Assembly (NCBI RefSeq): GCF_008364685.1
Contig: NZ_VTTL01000007.1
Coordinates: 186,001 to 250,000 of the forward strand
DNA length: 64,000 nt
Source of the DNA: Xanthobacter oligotrophicus
Lineage (GTDB): Bacteria; Pseudomonadota; Alphaproteobacteria; Rhizobiales; Xanthobacteraceae
Reading direction: 5' to 3'
A program made the translations under genes and the position numbers. The notes under the pieces are model-generated. The model was not told where the DNA came from. It saw only the letters and a list, made by a program, of their open reading frames with translations, and did not search any database. How positions within the stretch are numbered: position 1 is the first letter of the stretch; each line of letters starts with the position of its first letter. Below, one piece after another: positions 42,530-52,028 of this stretch.

Positions 42530-44318
42530 CGCCAAGGCGCGGTCGCGTTCGCCGCGGTCCCATATCCGGCGGGCGATCGAGCGCCTCTTTCCCGATCCGC
42601 GGCGCGGCAGCCGCAGCCCCCGGCGCCCGGTATCCCTGGTCTACGGGCTCGACGACAAGGTGCCCCCGGTCGCCCTGGTGCCGCTTGCCGCCCAGCACGC
42701 CATGCTGGCGGTCACCTTCCTGATCTATCCGGTGCTGGCTGCCACCGAGGCGCGGCTACCGGCGGACCAGATGTCCGCCATGCTTTCGGCCTGCGCCATG
42801 AGCATCGGCGTCGCCACCATTATCCAGTGCCTGCGCACGCGCTTCGGCTCGGGCTATCTCGCCGTGCACATCCCGGCACCGGGGGCCATTCCGCTGGCCG
42901 CGCAGGCGCTGATGCTGGGCGGGCTCGGGCTCATGGCCATGACGACACTGCTGGTGGGCATCTGCCAGCTGTTCATGGCGCGCCTGGTGCGGCCGCTGCG
43001 GGTGCTGCTGCCGCCGGAAGTGTGCGGCGTGGCGGTGAGCATGCTCGGCGTGTCGCTGGCCGGGCCGGCCCTGCGCCGGGCGCTGGGGCTCGACCACGGG
43101 CCGCTGGTGGCGCAGAACGCCACGTTTGCCAGCCTCGCCACCGTGGGCATCATCGTCGCCATCACCGTGTTCGCGCCGCGGCGGCTGAAGCTGTTCGCGG
43201 TCTTCGCCGGCGCCGGCATCGGCTGGGTGCTGGCGCTGCTGCTCGGCGCCGGGCATCCGGAGGCGGACGCGGCCATCGCCGCCGCGCCCCTCGTCGCATG
43301 GCCGACGCTGACGCTGCCCAGCCTCCAGTTCGCCCCGGCGCTGTTTCCGCTGATGGCGCTGCTGGTGATGATGAACCTCGTGGACGTGCTCTCGGTCACC
43401 GTCTCGCTGGAGAAGATGAACGATGCCGACTGGCGCCGCGCCGACATGCAGGCCGCCCAGCGGGCTGTCACCGCCTGCGGCATCGGCAATATCCTCAACG
43501 GGCTGACCTCCGGCTTCCAGTCGGGGCTGTCCTCCTCGTCGGTGGGGCTGGCCTTCGCCACCCAGTCCACGGCGCGCATCATCGGCATCCTCGCCGGTGC
43601 CATGATCTTCGCCATCGCCTTCGTCCCGAAGGCCATCGTGGCGCTCACCCTCATCCCCTCGCCGGTGATCGGCGGCATCCTGCTCTACACTGCGTCCTAT
43701 CTAGTGGTGTCGGGGATGGACCTTGTCACCTCGCGCCGCCTAAGCGAGCGGCGGGTGTTCGTGGTCGGGCTGTCGGTGCTGGCGGGGCTGTCGGTGGCGC
43801 TCCTGCCGCTGCGGGACCAGCTGCCGCTGGCGCTCCAGCCCCTGTTCTCCACGCCGCTTACGGTGGGGGCCCTCAGCGCCATCCTGCTGAACCTGCTGTT
43901 CCGCATCGGCATTGCCCGCGAGACCGGGGAGATGGTGCCGGAAGGGGCGCACGCCTTCCCCTTCGCCCGCGATTTCCTGGAGCGGCAGGGCGATGTGTGG
44001 GGCGCGCGACGCGACGTGATCGCCGCCGCAATCCCCACGGTGGCGCAGGCGCTGGAACTCGTCATCGACGCCGGCATCGCCGAGGGCCCCATCGAGCTGC
44101 GCGCCCGCTTCGACGAGACCCACCTCGACGTCTATCTCATCTATGACGGCGAGGTGGTGGAGGCGCCCAAGGAGCGGCCCCCGCCCGAGGCGCTGCTGGG
44201 CGATGCCAAGGAACAGGCGTCCTTCGCCGCCTGGATGCTCAAGCGCCTGTCCGACCACGTGCATTTCGGCCGCACCGGCGGCGGCAGGGCGCGCATCGCC
44301 CTGCGCTTCGATCACTGA
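42522..44318 (+). CDS. NCS2-like (xanthine/uracil permease family) transporter with C-terminal ATPase-like domain
   Basis: A 598-residue protein. Residues about 45-470 hold a run of 12-14 hydrophobic segments like nucleobase permeases (AVHIPAPGAIPLAAQALMLG, NGLTSGFQSGLSSSSVGLAF, FVPKAIVALTLIPSPVIGGI). The usual substrate motif is changed. The last 125 residues are soluble; PTVAQALELVIDAGIAEGPI, LDVYLIYDGEVV and AAWMLKRLSDHVHFGRTGGG are reminiscent of an anti-sigma/GHKL ATPase fold with degenerate ATP boxes. It may be a regulated transporter or sensor. The fusion assignment is inference from pattern. Confidence 0.75.
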   Translation: MLDAKARSRSPRSHIRRAIERLFPDPRRGSRSPRRPVSLVYGLDDKVPPVALVPLAAQHAMLAVTFLIYPVLAATEARLPADQMSAMLSACAMSIGVATIIQCLRTRFGSGYLAVHIPAPGAIPLAAQALMLGGLGLMAMTTLLVGICQLFMARLVRPLRVLLPPEVCGVAVSMLGVSLAGPALRRALGLDHGPLVAQNATFASLATVGIIVAITVFAPRRLKLFAVFAGAGIGWVLALLLGAGHPEADAAIAAAPLVAWPTLTLPSLQFAPALFPLMALLVMMNLVDVLSVTVSLEKMNDADWRRADMQAAQRAVTACGIGNILNGLTSGFQSGLSSSSVGLAFATQSTARIIGILAGAMIFAIAFVPKAIVALTLIPSPVIGGILLYTASYLVVSGMDLVTSRRLSERRVFVVGLSVLAGLSVALLPLRDQLPLALQPLFSTPLTVGALSAILLNLLFRIGIARETGEMVPEGAHAFPFARDFLERQGDVWGARRDVIAAAIPTVAQALELVIDAGIAEGPIELRARFDETHLDVYLIYDGEVVEAPKERPPPEALLGDAKEQASFAAWMLKRLSDHVHFGRTGGGRARIALRFDH

Positions 44319-44338
44319 CGGGGCGGCGCTCCGTCAGT

Positions 44339-45199
44339 TCAAAACGTTTCCTGCTCCGCCGCGAACTGCGCCCGGTAGGGATGGGCGGGATAGACGCCGA
44401 GGATGCGCATCTCGCGGGAGAAGAAGGCGAGTTCCTCCAGTGCCAGCTTCACCGGCCGGTCGTCCGGGTGGCCGTCCACGTCGGCATAGAACTGGGTAGC
44501 GGTGAAACGGCCGTCCAGCTGGTAGGATTCCAGCTTGGTCATGTTCACCCCGTTGGTGGCAAAGCCCCCCAGCGCCTTGTAGAGCGCCGCCGGCACGTTG
44601 CGCACCCGGAACACGAAGGTGGTGACCACCGGCCCGTTGCCCGCCGGCGCCCATTCCCCGCCGCGCGCGAGGATGATGAAGCGCGTGGTGTTGTGGGCCT
44701 CGTCCTCGATGTTCTCGGCGAGGATGTCGAGCCCGTAGATGTCAGCGGCGAGGCGCGAGGCGATGGCGGCGCGGCTCACGTCGCCGGCTTCCGCGATCTC
44801 GCGGGCGGAGCCGGCGGTATCGGCGCCGATGACTGCCGTGAGGTTGAGGGTGCGGATGGCCTTGCGGCACTGGCCCAGCGCCATCACGTGGCTCTGCACG
44901 CTCTTCAGGGTGGAGAGGCTTGCGCCCTTCACCGCCATGAGCTGGTGCGACAGCGGCAGGAAGTGCTCGCCGACGATGGAGAGGGACGACTGGGGCATCA
45001 GGTGGTGGATGTCCGCCACCCGGCCCGCCACCGAATTCTCGATGGGAATCATGGCATAGGTGGCCGCCCCGCTCTCGACCCCGGCAAAGGCGTCCTCGAA
45101 GGTGGCGCAGGGCACGGCCTCGAAATCCGGGAACACCTCGCGGCAGGCGATGTGCGAATTGGCGCCCGGCTCGCCCTGGAAGGTGATGCGGCGGATCAT
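44339..45199 (-). CDS. pheA: Prephenate dehydratase
   Basis: A 286-residue stand-alone prephenate dehydratase, giving phenylpyruvate for phenylalanine. FQGEPGANSHIACREVFPDF and YAMIPIENSVAGRVADIHHL form the substrate region. NTTRFIILARG contains the catalytic Thr-Arg-Phe, and a C-terminal ACT domain carries the KLESYQLDGRF feedback site. No chorismate mutase domain is fused. The start lies 7 bp after kdsB, so both are one unit. Confidence 0.96.
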   Translation of the reverse strand: MIRRITFQGEPGANSHIACREVFPDFEAVPCATFEDAFAGVESGAATYAMIPIENSVAGRVADIHHLMPQSSLSIVGEHFLPLSHQLMAVKGASLSTLKSVQSHVMALGQCRKAIRTLNLTAVIGADTAGSAREIAEAGDVSRAAIASRLAADIYGLDILAENIEDEAHNTTRFIILARGGEWAPAGNGPVVTTFVFRVRNVPAALYKALGGFATNGVNMTKLESYQLDGRFTATQFYADVDGHPDDRPVKLALEELAFFSREMRILGVYPAHPYRAQFAAEQETF

Positions 45200-45206
45200 G
45201 ACGTCC

Positions 45207-45986
45207 TCACTTCTGTTCGGCCTTTTCCTGGGCGAGAATCGCGCGGGCGCGGTCGAGATGGTGCTGTGTGTCCACCCCCAGCGGCACCGCGTCCACCACT
45301 GCCACGTCGATGCGCATGCCGGCTTCCAGCGCCCGCAGTTGCTCCAGCTTCTCGCGCTGCTCCAGCACGGAGGGTGCCAGCGCCACGAATCGGGCCAGCG
45401 CCGGCCGGCGATAGGCGTAAAGGCCGATGTGGTGGTAGAGTGGTCCGGCGCCGTAAGGGGCGGTGGCGCGGGTGAAATAGAGCGCGCGCAACAGGTCGTT
45501 CCCCAGGGGCGAGCCCACCACCTTGACCACGTTGGGGTCGGTGCGCTCCTCCTCCACCACGATCTCGGCGCAGAGGGTGGCAATATCCACCGCCGGCTCG
45601 GCAAGCGGCGCCAGGGCCCGGCGGATGGTGGCAGGAGCGATGGTGGGCAAGTCGCCCTGCACGTTCACCACCACGTCCACCGTGCCATCGGGGTCGAGCG
45701 CGCCCAGCGCCTCGAAGATCCGGTCGGAGCCGGAGGGATGGTCGGCTCGGGTCAGCACCGCCGTGAAGCCGACGGCCCGGACGGCGGCGGCGATCTCCTC
45801 GGAATCGGTGGCCACGGCCACCTGCCCGATGGCGGCTGCGGCGGCGCGCCGCGCCACCTCCACGATCATGGGGCGCCCGCCCACGTCGGCCAGCGGCTTG
45901 CCCGGCAGGCGGCTGGCGGCCATCCGCGCGGGGATCAGCACGAGCACGCGTTCGCTGGGAATGGCGGGGGACGTGGTGGGAGACAT
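45207..45986 (-). CDS. kdsB: 3-deoxy-manno-octulosonate cytidylyltransferase
   Basis: A 259-residue enzyme that makes CMP-Kdo for lipopolysaccharide. [20 protein letters not shown] is the nucleotide-binding signature; [29 protein letters not shown] and [12 protein letters not shown] follow. The ATG at 45986 was chosen for family length; a longer frame continues upstream without similarity. It is divergent from the cytochrome gene with a 223-bp gap and precedes pheA by 7 bp, an order seen in many alphaproteobacteria. Confidence 0.95.
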   Translation of the reverse strand: MSPTTSPAIPSERVLVLIPARMAASRLPGKPLADVGGRPMIVEVARRAAAAAIGQVAVATDSEEIAAAVRAVGFTAVLTRADHPSGSDRIFEALGALDPDGTVDVVVNVQGDLPTIAPATIRRALAPLAEPAVDIATLCAEIVVEEERTDPNVVKVVGSPLGNDLLRALYFTRATAPYGAGPLYHHIGLYAYRRPALARFVALAPSVLEQREKLEQLRALEAGMRIDVAVVDAVPLGVDTQHHLDRARAILAQEKAEQK

Positions 45987-46209
45987 GGCGGGCGGCGGCT
46001 CCCTTCGGGCCGCGTCCGATGCGGGCGCGGGGAGTGGCATTGGGGCGCGCCTTATACGGGTTGCCTCGCTCGGATCAAAGTGGTTAGTGTCGCCGGCGGT
46101 GCGCGGGGTTCTTCGCGCGCCGCTCATCGACATGCTTGCACGCCCGGCCGGATCCCATTCCATGTGCCGCGGCAGCGAGGATCTAAGGGCTCCGAGGGGC
46201 GAAGCGCCG

Positions 46210-46755
46210 ATGGACTTTTTTGAATTGAACAAGATTGCAGGTGCGGTTCTGGGCACCCTGGCGCTCACCCTTGGGCTGGGGATCGCGTCGCAGATCCTGT
46301 TCACGCCCGAAGCGCCTGCGAAGCCCGGCTTCGACATCGTGGTGCAGGAAGGCGCCGCCGGCGGCGCTGCCCCGGCCAAGGCCGCGGAAGTGCCGATCGA
46401 GCAGTTGTTCGCCACTGCCTCCGTCGAGAAGGGCGCGGCCGTCGCCAAGAAGTGCGCCGCCTGCCACAACTTCCAGGAAGGCGCCGGCGCCAAGGTGGGT
46501 CCGGACCTCTACGGCGTTGTGGGCCGCCCGGTGGCGTCCTCCGCGGGCTTCGCCTATTCCGCCGGCATGAAGGCGAAGGGCGGCGACTGGACAGCTCTCA
46601 CCCTCAACGCCTTCCTCACCAGCCCGAAGACCGCGGTGCCCGGCACCGCCATGGCCTTCGCCGGCATCCCGAAGGAAGCCGAGCGGGCGGACCTCATCGC
46701 CTATCTCAACAGCCTCTCCCACGCTCCCAAGCCGCTGCCCACGGCCGCGAAGTAG
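46210..46755 (+). CDS. cycM: Membrane-anchored cytochrome c (CycM/c552-like)
   Basis: A 181-residue mono-haem cytochrome. An uncleaved N-terminal anchor ([20 protein letters not shown]) is followed by an Ala/Pro linker. A class I cytochrome domain has CAACH at residues 82-86 and the Met ligand in [10 protein letters not shown]. Such proteins carry electrons from the bc1 complex to terminal oxidases in the periplasm. The divergent kdsB-pheA neighbourhood is the classical place of cycM in rhizobia. A clear terminator follows. Confidence 0.92.
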   Translation: MDFFELNKIAGAVLGTLALTLGLGIASQILFTPEAPAKPGFDIVVQEGAAGGAAPAKAAEVPIEQLFATASVEKGAAVAKKCAACHNFQEGAGAKVGPDLYGVVGRPVASSAGFAYSAGMKAKGGDWTALTLNAFLTSPKTAVPGTAMAFAGIPKEAERADLIAYLNSLSHAPKPLPTAAK

Positions 46756-46836
46756 GATCGGGGCACGGCGCCGCCCTTGGCGGCGCATCCTTCTTTCACG
46801 CCATTGTCATCCGGGCTGCCGGATGCCGAAATGCCG

Positions 46837-46866
46837 AGGCCGATCCTTCGCGGGATCGGCCTTTTT
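46837..46866 (+). terminator. Intrinsic terminator after the cytochrome gene
   Basis: AGGCCGATCC and GGATCGGCCT form a perfect 10-bp stem with a six-base loop, followed by a T run. No other feature is visible in the 277 bp before the next gene, apart from that gene's promoter, which I cannot place. Confidence 0.88.
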
Positions 46867-47032
46867 CGTGCCCGGGGCCTTGAGGCCGCCTGCGGCGGGT
46901 GCCTTAAGGTGACGCGCCGGTTGCGGCGCCGCCATGTTTCTGCCGTCGCTCGCGGTGTCATAATCGGCTATTGCCGAGATCGCTGGATTCCCGAGCTGAT
47001 TTGCAACCATGAGCCCCGACCTGGAGATACCG

Positions 47033-48952
47033 ATGCGCCTGCCGTCCGTTCGCCGCCTCGCCGTCCTCGCAGCCGTGGCGTGGGCCGCGGTCGCCCCGGC
47101 CGGCCTCGCGCAGGCGCAGGGTGTTCCGGCCGCCACGGACAGCGCTGCACCGGCGGCCGCGCCGGTGTTCCGCCACGGCCTCTCCCTCATGGGCCAGCCG
47201 AAATATCCCGCCGGCTTTCCCCATTTCGATTATGTGAATCCGGCCGCACCCAAGGGCGGCCTGCTGCGGCTTGCCGAAGACGGCACCTTCGACACCTTCA
47301 ACTTCGTGGTGCCAAGGGGCACGCCGGCGGCGGGCATCAACCTCATCTACGACACCCTCATGACCGCCGCTTATGACGAGGTGTCGACCGAGTACGGCCT
47401 CATCGCCGAGGGCGCGAGTCATCCGGCGGATTTCTCCTCCGTCACCTACCGGCTGCGGGCAGATGCCAAATGGCATGACGGCGCCCCCATCACCCCCGAC
47501 GACGTGGTGTTCTCCTTCGAGGCCCTGACCAAGAACAACCCCAACCAGCGCTTCTACTACAGCCACGTGGCGAAGGCGGAGAAGACCGGCGAGCGGGACG
47601 TGACCTTCACCTTCGACCAGGCGGGCAACCGCGAGCTGCCGCAGATCGTGGGCCAGCTCACCATCCTGCCCAAGCACTGGTGGACCGGCACCGACGCCGC
47701 CGGCAAGCCGCGCGACATCACCCAGGGCTCGCTGGAGGTGCCGCTGGGCTCCGGCGGCTACAGGATCAAGAGCTTCGTGCCCAGCCGCTCCATCACCTAC
47801 GAGCGGGTGAAGGACTATTGGGCCAAAGACCTCAACGTGAATGTGGGCAAGGATAATTTCGACGAGATCCGCTACGAGTATTTCCGCGACGACACGGTGA
47901 TGCTGGAGGCCTTCAAGGCCGACACCTATGATTTCCGGACCGAATCCTCCGCCAAGAACTGGGCCACGGCCTACGACTTCCCGGCGCGGGCGGACGGGCG
48001 GGTGGTGCTCGAAATGTTCGAGAACCGCGCCTCCGGCATCATGCAGGCGTTCATCCCCAACCTGCGGCGCGACAAGTTCAAGGACCCGCGGGTGCGCCGT
48101 GCGCTGAACTATGCGCTGGATTTCGAGGGCATGAACCACACCCTGTTCTTTGGCCAGTACAAGCGCATCAACTCCTTTTTCTCCGGCACGGAGCTCGCCT
48201 CCTCCGGCCTGCCGCAGGGCCGCGAGCTGGACATCCTGAAGAGCGTGAAGGATCTGGTGCCGCCGCAGGTGTTCACCACCGCCTACACCAATCCCGAGAG
48301 CGGATCGGAAGATTCGCGGCGCGCTAATCTGCGTGACGCCTCCCGCCTGCTGAAGGACGCCGGCTACGAGATCAAGAACCGCAAGCTGGTGGACGCCAAG
48401 GGCGAGGCCTTCACCCTGGAACTGCTCATCTCCAGCCCGGCCATGGAGCGGGTGGCGGTGTTCTACAAGCCGGCGCTGGAACGGCTCGGCATCACCGTCA
48501 CCATCCGCCTCGTGGATTCCTCCCAATATATCAACCGGGTGCGGGCGCGGGACTTCGACATGATCGTCTCCGGCTGGGGCCAATCCCTGTCGCCTGGCAA
48601 CGAGCAGCGCGAGTTCTGGGGGACGGAGGCCGCCGACCGGGAGGGCTCGCGCAACCTGGCCGGCATCCGCGACAAGGCGGTGGACACCCTGATCGAGAAG
48701 GTGATCTACGCCACCGACCGGGCGGACCTGGTGGCCGCCACCCACGCCCTCGACCGGGTGCTGCTGTGGAACGAATATGTCGTCCCCGCCTGGACGCTGA
48801 ACTACACCCGCACAGCGCGGTGGGACCGCTTCGCCCATCCGCCGACCCTGCCCACCTTCTCCTTCGCCTTCCCCGACATCTGGTGGTTCGATCCTGCCAA
48901 GGCGGCCAAGGTGAATGCGGTCGCCCCCGCTGGCGGTGGGTCCGCCAAATGA
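47033..48952 (+). CDS. Peptide ABC transporter substrate-binding protein (YejA-like, first copy)
   Basis: A 639-residue periplasmic binding protein of the peptide/nickel (SBP_bac_5) family. The signal peptide is RLAVLAAVAWAAVAPAGLAQ, followed by HGLSLMGQPKYPAGFPHFDY and NLIYDTLMTAAYDEVSTEYG. The WHDGAPITPDDVVFSFEAL block is a family hallmark. It shares its plan with the next gene, whose start overlaps its stop (ATGA). Yej systems import peptides, including microcin C and murein-derived ones. A GGAG site lies before the ATG at 47033. Confidence 0.9.
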   Translation: MRLPSVRRLAVLAAVAWAAVAPAGLAQAQGVPAATDSAAPAAAPVFRHGLSLMGQPKYPAGFPHFDYVNPAAPKGGLLRLAEDGTFDTFNFVVPRGTPAAGINLIYDTLMTAAYDEVSTEYGLIAEGASHPADFSSVTYRLRADAKWHDGAPITPDDVVFSFEALTKNNPNQRFYYSHVAKAEKTGERDVTFTFDQAGNRELPQIVGQLTILPKHWWTGTDAAGKPRDITQGSLEVPLGSGGYRIKSFVPSRSITYERVKDYWAKDLNVNVGKDNFDEIRYEYFRDDTVMLEAFKADTYDFRTESSAKNWATAYDFPARADGRVVLEMFENRASGIMQAFIPNLRRDKFKDPRVRRALNYALDFEGMNHTLFFGQYKRINSFFSGTELASSGLPQGRELDILKSVKDLVPPQVFTTAYTNPESGSEDSRRANLRDASRLLKDAGYEIKNRKLVDAKGEAFTLELLISSPAMERVAVFYKPALERLGITVTIRLVDSSQYINRVRARDFDMIVSGWGQSLSPGNEQREFWGTEAADREGSRNLAGIRDKAVDTLIEKVIYATDRADLVAATHALDRVLLWNEYVVPAWTLNYTRTARWDRFAHPPTLPTFSFAFPDIWWFDPAKAAKVNAVAPAGGGSAK

Positions 48953-50850
48953 GCCTGTCGCGCCGCACGCTGCTTCTGTCCGCCGCCTCCGCCGTCTCGC
49001 TCCTGCCCGCCATGGCGCGGGCCCAGCCGGCGCCGCAGGACGCCGCGGCGAGCGAGGGCGCGGCCTCCTCCGCCGCGGTGGAGCGGCACGGCCTGTCCTT
49101 CTTCGGGGATCTGCGGTACCCCCCGGGCTTCACCCATTTTGATTATGTGGACCCGGAGGCGCCCAAGGGCGGCCCCTTCTCCCAGATGGGCCGGGCCACC
49201 TTCTACAACCAGTCGCTCAACACCTTCGACACGCTGAACCCCTACAACCAGCGCGGCAACGGCGCCCAAGGCATCGAGCTGATCTACGATACGCTCATGA
49301 CCGCCGCCGGCGACGAGAAGAGCGCCATGTACGGCCGTCTCGCCGGCTCGGTGGTGATCGCCGACGAGGGGCTCACCTACCGCTTCAAGCTGCGGCGCGA
49401 GGCGCGCTTCCATGACGGCACGCCGGTGACGGCGGCGGACGTGGTGGCGACCTTCGAGGCGTTCAAGGCCGACGCCTACGAGACCATCCGCATGGCCCTG
49501 CGCGACCTCACCGCCGTGGAGGCGGACGGGCCGGACGTGGTGATGCGCTTCCGCCCCGGCCGCGCCCGCGACGTGCCGCTGACCGCCGCCGGCCTGCCGA
49601 TCTTTTCCAAGGCCTTCCTCGCCAGGCACCCGTTCAACCAGTCCTCGCTGGAGGTGCCGCTGGGCTCGGGGCCGTATCGGGTGAAGACGTTCGAGCAGGG
49701 CCGCTTCATCGCTTATGAGCGGGTGCCCGACTATTGGGGCCGCGACCTGCCGGTGATGAAGGGCCGCTTCAACTTCGACACGGTGCGCTACGAATATTTC
49801 CGCGACCGGGTGGCTGGCCTGGAAGGCTTCAAGGCCAAGGCCTTTTTGTTCCGTGAGGAATTCACGGCCCGCGAATGGGCCACCGCCTATGATTTCCCCG
49901 CCGTGCGCGAGGGGCGGGTGAAGGTGGAGACCCTGCCGGATAATTCCTTCTCCGGCGTGCAGGGCTGGTTCTTCAACACCCGCCGCCCCAAGTTCTTCGA
50001 CCGGCGCGTGCGCGAGGCCATCGGGATCCTGTTCGACTTCGACTGGACCCGCAAGAACCTCATGTACGACAGCTACACCCGCACCGTCTCCTTCTTCCAG
50101 AATTCGGAGATGATGGCGCAGGGGCTGCCATCCCCCGCCGAGCTGAAGCTGCTGGAGCCGTTCCGCGACCGCCTGCCGGAAGAGGTGTTCGGCGAGCCCT
50201 TCGTGCCGCCCGTCTCCGACGGCACCGGCGAAGACCGCAACCTGCGCCGGCAGGCCCTGAACCTGCTGAAGGATGCCGGCTGGAGCGTGCAGCAGGGCAA
50301 GCTCGTGGACGCCAAGGGCGAGGCCTTCACCATCGAGTTCCTGGACGACGACGGCGGCATGGAGCGCCACACGGCGCGCTTCATCGGCCACCTGAAGAAG
50401 GTGGGCATCGACGCCACCTTCCGCATCGTGGACCCGGCCCAGTTCCAGCTGCGCCTGCAGGGCTTCGACTTCGACATGGTGGTGCGGCGCTATTCCTTCG
50501 CGCCCTATCCCGGCGACGAGCTGCGCGCCTATTTCTCCACCGAGGCCGCGCGCACCCGCGGTTCCTACAATGTGGCGGGCATCGCCGACCCGGCGGTGGA
50601 CGGGCTCATCAATGCGGCACTGGCCGCCCCCGACGCGGCCGCCCTGGTCACCGCCTGCCAGGCACTGGACCGGGTGCTGCGCGCCGGGCGCTACTGGATC
50701 CCGCAATGGTATAGCGGCCAGCACCGCATCGCCTACTGGAACCAGTTCGCCCGCCCCGCCACCAAGCCGCGCTACGACCTGGGTGCGCTCGACACCTGGT
50801 GGAGCACGGGCACGGAGCCGGCGCGCGGGGGGGTGAAGCCTGTGCCTTGA
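48949..50850 (+). CDS. Peptide ABC transporter substrate-binding protein (YejA-like, second copy)
   Basis: A 633-residue binding protein with the signal sequence RRTLLLSAASAVSLLPAMAR. The mature start HGLSFFGDLRYPPGFTHFDY parallels the first copy, as do LIYDTLMTAAGDEKSAMYG and RFHDGTPVTAADVVATFEAF. The two are clearly paralogues but diverged in the ligand regions. The translational overlap shows that both are made together, so one membrane complex is probably served by two binding proteins with different ligand preferences. The permease gene is 60 bp downstream. Confidence 0.92.
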   Translation: MSLSRRTLLLSAASAVSLLPAMARAQPAPQDAAASEGAASSAAVERHGLSFFGDLRYPPGFTHFDYVDPEAPKGGPFSQMGRATFYNQSLNTFDTLNPYNQRGNGAQGIELIYDTLMTAAGDEKSAMYGRLAGSVVIADEGLTYRFKLRREARFHDGTPVTAADVVATFEAFKADAYETIRMALRDLTAVEADGPDVVMRFRPGRARDVPLTAAGLPIFSKAFLARHPFNQSSLEVPLGSGPYRVKTFEQGRFIAYERVPDYWGRDLPVMKGRFNFDTVRYEYFRDRVAGLEGFKAKAFLFREEFTAREWATAYDFPAVREGRVKVETLPDNSFSGVQGWFFNTRRPKFFDRRVREAIGILFDFDWTRKNLMYDSYTRTVSFFQNSEMMAQGLPSPAELKLLEPFRDRLPEEVFGEPFVPPVSDGTGEDRNLRRQALNLLKDAGWSVQQGKLVDAKGEAFTIEFLDDDGGMERHTARFIGHLKKVGIDATFRIVDPAQFQLRLQGFDFDMVVRRYSFAPYPGDELRAYFSTEAARTRGSYNVAGIADPAVDGLINAALAAPDAAALVTACQALDRVLRAGRYWIPQWYSGQHRIAYWNQFARPATKPRYDLGALDTWWSTGTEPARGGVKPVP

Positions 50851-50910
50851 GGGTGGGCGGTTGACGGTGCGCCGGCTTGGCTGCACCGTCCGACCGGATC
50901 GGGAGACGTG

Positions 50911-52026
50911 ATGCTCGCTTATATCATCCGCCGCATAGCCCTGATGGTGCCGACCATTCTCGGCATCATGCTGGTGTCGTTCGTGGTCATCCAGTTCGCC
51001 CCCGGTGGCCCGGTGGAGCGGGTGATTGCCCAGCTCACCGGCGACGACGTGTCCGCCACCTCCCGCGTGTCCGGCGGAGGCGGCGACTTCTCGGGCGCTG
51101 GTGCCGCCGCCCAGGCTGGAGCGGCCATGGATGGGGGAGGCTCGAAATATCGCGGTGCGCAGGGGCTGGACCCGGCCTTCGTCAAGCAGCTCGAGAAGCA
51201 GTTCGGCTTCGACAAGCCGGCCCATGAGCGCTTCTGGAAGATGATCACCGACTACGCCACCTTCGATTTCGGCCGCTCCTATTTCCGCGACATCACGGTG
51301 CTGCAGCTGATCGGGGAGAAGATGCCCGTCTCCATCTCGCTCGGCCTGTGGATGACGCTGCTCACCTACCTCATCTCCATTCCGCTGGGCATCTCGAAGG
51401 CCATGCGCGACGGCTCGCGCTTCGACATGTGGACCTCGGCGGTGATCATCGTCGGCTATGCCATTCCCTCCTTCCTGTTCGCTATCCTGCTCATCATCCT
51501 GTTCGCCGGCGGCTCGTTCCTCGACCTGTTCCCGCTGCGTGGGCTGACGTCGGAGAACTTCTGGCAGATGAGCTGGCCGGAGCGCATCGCCGACTATGCC
51601 TGGCACCTGGTGCTGCCGCTCACCTCCATGGTGCTCGGCGCGTTCGCCACCATGACGCTGCTCACCAAGAACTCGTTCCTGGAGGAGATCCGCAAGCAGT
51701 ATGTCACCACGGCACGGATGAAGGGGCTGAGCGAGCGGCGGGTGCTCTACGGCCACGTATTCAGGAACGCCATGCTGATCGTGATCGCAGGCTTTCCCAG
51801 CGCCTTCATCGCCGCCTTCTTCTCCGGCTCGCTGCTGATCGAGACCATCTTTTCCCTGGACGGCCTCGGCCTGCTGGGGTTCGAGAGTGTGCTCAATCGC
51901 GACTATCCGGTGGTGTTCGCCACCCTGTACATCTTCTCGCTGGCGGGGCTCATCGTCGGGCTGATCTCGGACCTCACCTACATGCTGGTCGATCCGCGCA
52001 TCGACTTCGAGACGCGGGAGGTCTGA
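50911..52026 (+). CDS. yejB: Peptide ABC transporter permease YejB
   Basis: A 371-residue permease with an N-terminal membrane segment (LMVPTILGIMLVSFVVIQFA). A periplasmic loop contains a Gly/Ala-rich insert (about residues 48-75), then FVKQLEKQFGFDKPAHERFW. Five further segments follow with the coupling motif RKQYVTTARMKGLSERRVLY. This long-loop form is typical of YejB. The ATG at 50911 follows GGGAG; a GTG just before it is a weaker choice. The yejE gene starts 2 bp after its stop. Confidence 0.94.
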   Translation: MLAYIIRRIALMVPTILGIMLVSFVVIQFAPGGPVERVIAQLTGDDVSATSRVSGGGGDFSGAGAAAQAGAAMDGGGSKYRGAQGLDPAFVKQLEKQFGFDKPAHERFWKMITDYATFDFGRSYFRDITVLQLIGEKMPVSISLGLWMTLLTYLISIPLGISKAMRDGSRFDMWTSAVIIVGYAIPSFLFAILLIILFAGGSFLDLFPLRGLTSENFWQMSWPERIADYAWHLVLPLTSMVLGAFATMTLLTKNSFLEEIRKQYVTTARMKGLSERRVLYGHVFRNAMLIVIAGFPSAFIAAFFSGSLLIETIFSLDGLGLLGFESVLNRDYPVVFATLYIFSLAGLIVGLISDLTYMLVDPRIDFETREV

Positions 52027-52028
52027 GA

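Noticed and set aside
48802-51756. Open frame of about 984 codons antisense to the second binding protein and yejB
   Set aside because: Histidine- and glycine-rich antisense translation with no family motif, while the plus strand has clear genes.
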